Assembly (NCBI GenBank): GCA_017614185.1 | Contig: JAGACI010000179.1 | Span: 1-6,389, forward strand | Length of the DNA stretch: 6,389 bases | Source of the DNA: Lachnospiraceae bacterium | Lineage (GTDB): Bacteria > Bacillota_A > Clostridia > Lachnospirales > Lachnospiraceae | Direction of reading: 5' to 3' | Shown here: positions 5,991-6,389 of the stretch, in pieces | How positions within the stretch are numbered: the stretch's first letter is position 1 | Layout: the number at the start of each line of letters is the position of its first letter | Translations under genes and position numbers: made by a program | The notes under the pieces: model-generated | Seen by the model: the letters and a program-made list of their open reading frames with translations, nothing else | What the model was told of the DNA's origin: nothing | Databases searched by the model: none

Positions 5991-6389
5991 ATGTTTGATA
6001 AGTTAGATGATTTACTCAGAAGATTTGAAGAGATTATACAGGAATTACAGGAGCCTGACGTTGTAAACAACAGGGAGCGCTTTAAGTCTCTTATGAAAGA
6101 GCAGAGCGACCTTACACCCATCGTTGAGGCTTACAAAGAATACAAGAAATGCAATCAGGACATTGAAGATTCACTTGCAATGCTTGATGAAGAATCCGAT
6201 GAAGAGATGAGAGAAATGATTAAGGAGACTTTGAGTGATGCCAAGAAGAGAGTGGCTGAACTTGAGGACGAGTTAAAGATTCTCCTTCTTCCCAAGGATC
6301 CCATGGATGACAAGAACGTTATCGTTGAAATAAGAGCCGGTGCAGGCGGAGACGAATCAGCACTCTTTGCCGCTGAGATTTATCGTATG
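5991..6389 (+). CDS. prfA: Peptide chain release factor 1 (RF1), N-terminal part
   Basis: The frame starts with ATG at 5991, after AGGGAG (5976-5981) at 9 bases, and runs off the right edge, giving 133 residues. RF1 recognises UAA and UAG stop codons on the ribosome and triggers peptide release. The visible part is the helical domain 1 ([15 protein letters not shown], 1-15, and several charged helices to about 100). It is followed by the start of the core, [24 protein letters not shown] (110-133), which is diagnostic of class I release factors. The opening MFDKL and the absence of an RF2-type programmed frameshift near the start favour RF1. The anticodon-like tripeptide and the GGQ loop lie beyond the window. 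It is the probable last member of the DUF1385-prmC-prfA unit seen here. Confidence 0.96.
   Translation, partial: MFDKLDDLLRRFEEIIQELQEPDVVNNRERFKSLMKEQSDLTPIVEAYKEYKKCNQDIEDSLAMLDEESDEEMREMIKETLSDAKKRVAELEDELKILLLPKDPMDDKNVIVEIRAGAGGDESALFAAEIYRM

Noticed and set aside
5885..6121. Minus-strand frame across the prmC-prfA junction
   Set aside because: It is antisense to two well-supported genes and shows no recognisable protein features.
1..6389. Mobile element, CRISPR, tRNA or defence system
   Set aside because: No transposase, integrase, spaced repeats, cloverleaf sequence or toxin-antitoxin-like gene pair was seen; every substantial open frame is accounted for by known families.

Overview
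The window is an ordinary housekeeping stretch of a low-to-moderate GC Firmicute chromosome. The best guess is a clostridial organism of the Lachnospiraceae type. The reasons are the neighbourhood rho / rpmE / DUF1385 membrane protein / prmC / prfA, a DUF4364 protein (a family I know from Clostridia), strong purine-rich Shine-Dalgarno sites, AT-rich intergenic DNA, and a zinc-ligand (C+) form of ribosomal protein L31. The genus is not determined. I see no mobile element, CRISPR array, tRNA, rRNA or sign of recent transfer.

Layout. Bases 1-287 (+) are the C-terminal end of the AAA+ recombination factor RarA. It converges on a minus-strand pair, malic enzyme (870-2027) followed by a DUF4364 winged-helix protein (343-867). 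A palindromic hairpin at 295-325 lies between the converging genes and can act as a terminator for both. Bases 2028-2238 form a divergent, very AT-rich promoter region with overlapping candidate promoters and a perfect 10-bp palindrome. To its right everything is on the plus strand: rho (2239-3651), its own promoter and hairpin leader for rpmE (3660-3768), rpmE (3769-3972), a strong intrinsic terminator (3996-4032), then the tightly packed set DUF1385 protein (4064-5119), prmC (5120-5977) and prfA (5991 to the window edge, incomplete).

How the genes work together. The right half is a gene-expression cluster: transcription termination (Rho), a ribosomal subunit protein (L31), peptide-chain release factor RF1 (PrfA), and the methyltransferase that modifies its GGQ glutamine (PrmC). 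The DUF1385 protein is the unexplained member. It is a predicted four-helix membrane protein whose stop codon directly abuts the prmC start. The left pair joins central carbon metabolism (malate to pyruvate) to a possible regulator, with 2 bp between the genes.

I found no undescribed system. The items most worth a second look are the DUF1385 protein with its His/Cys-rich loop, the DUF4364-malic enzyme coupling, the rpmE leader, and the terminator that leaves almost no room for a separate promoter ahead of the DUF1385-prmC-prfA genes.
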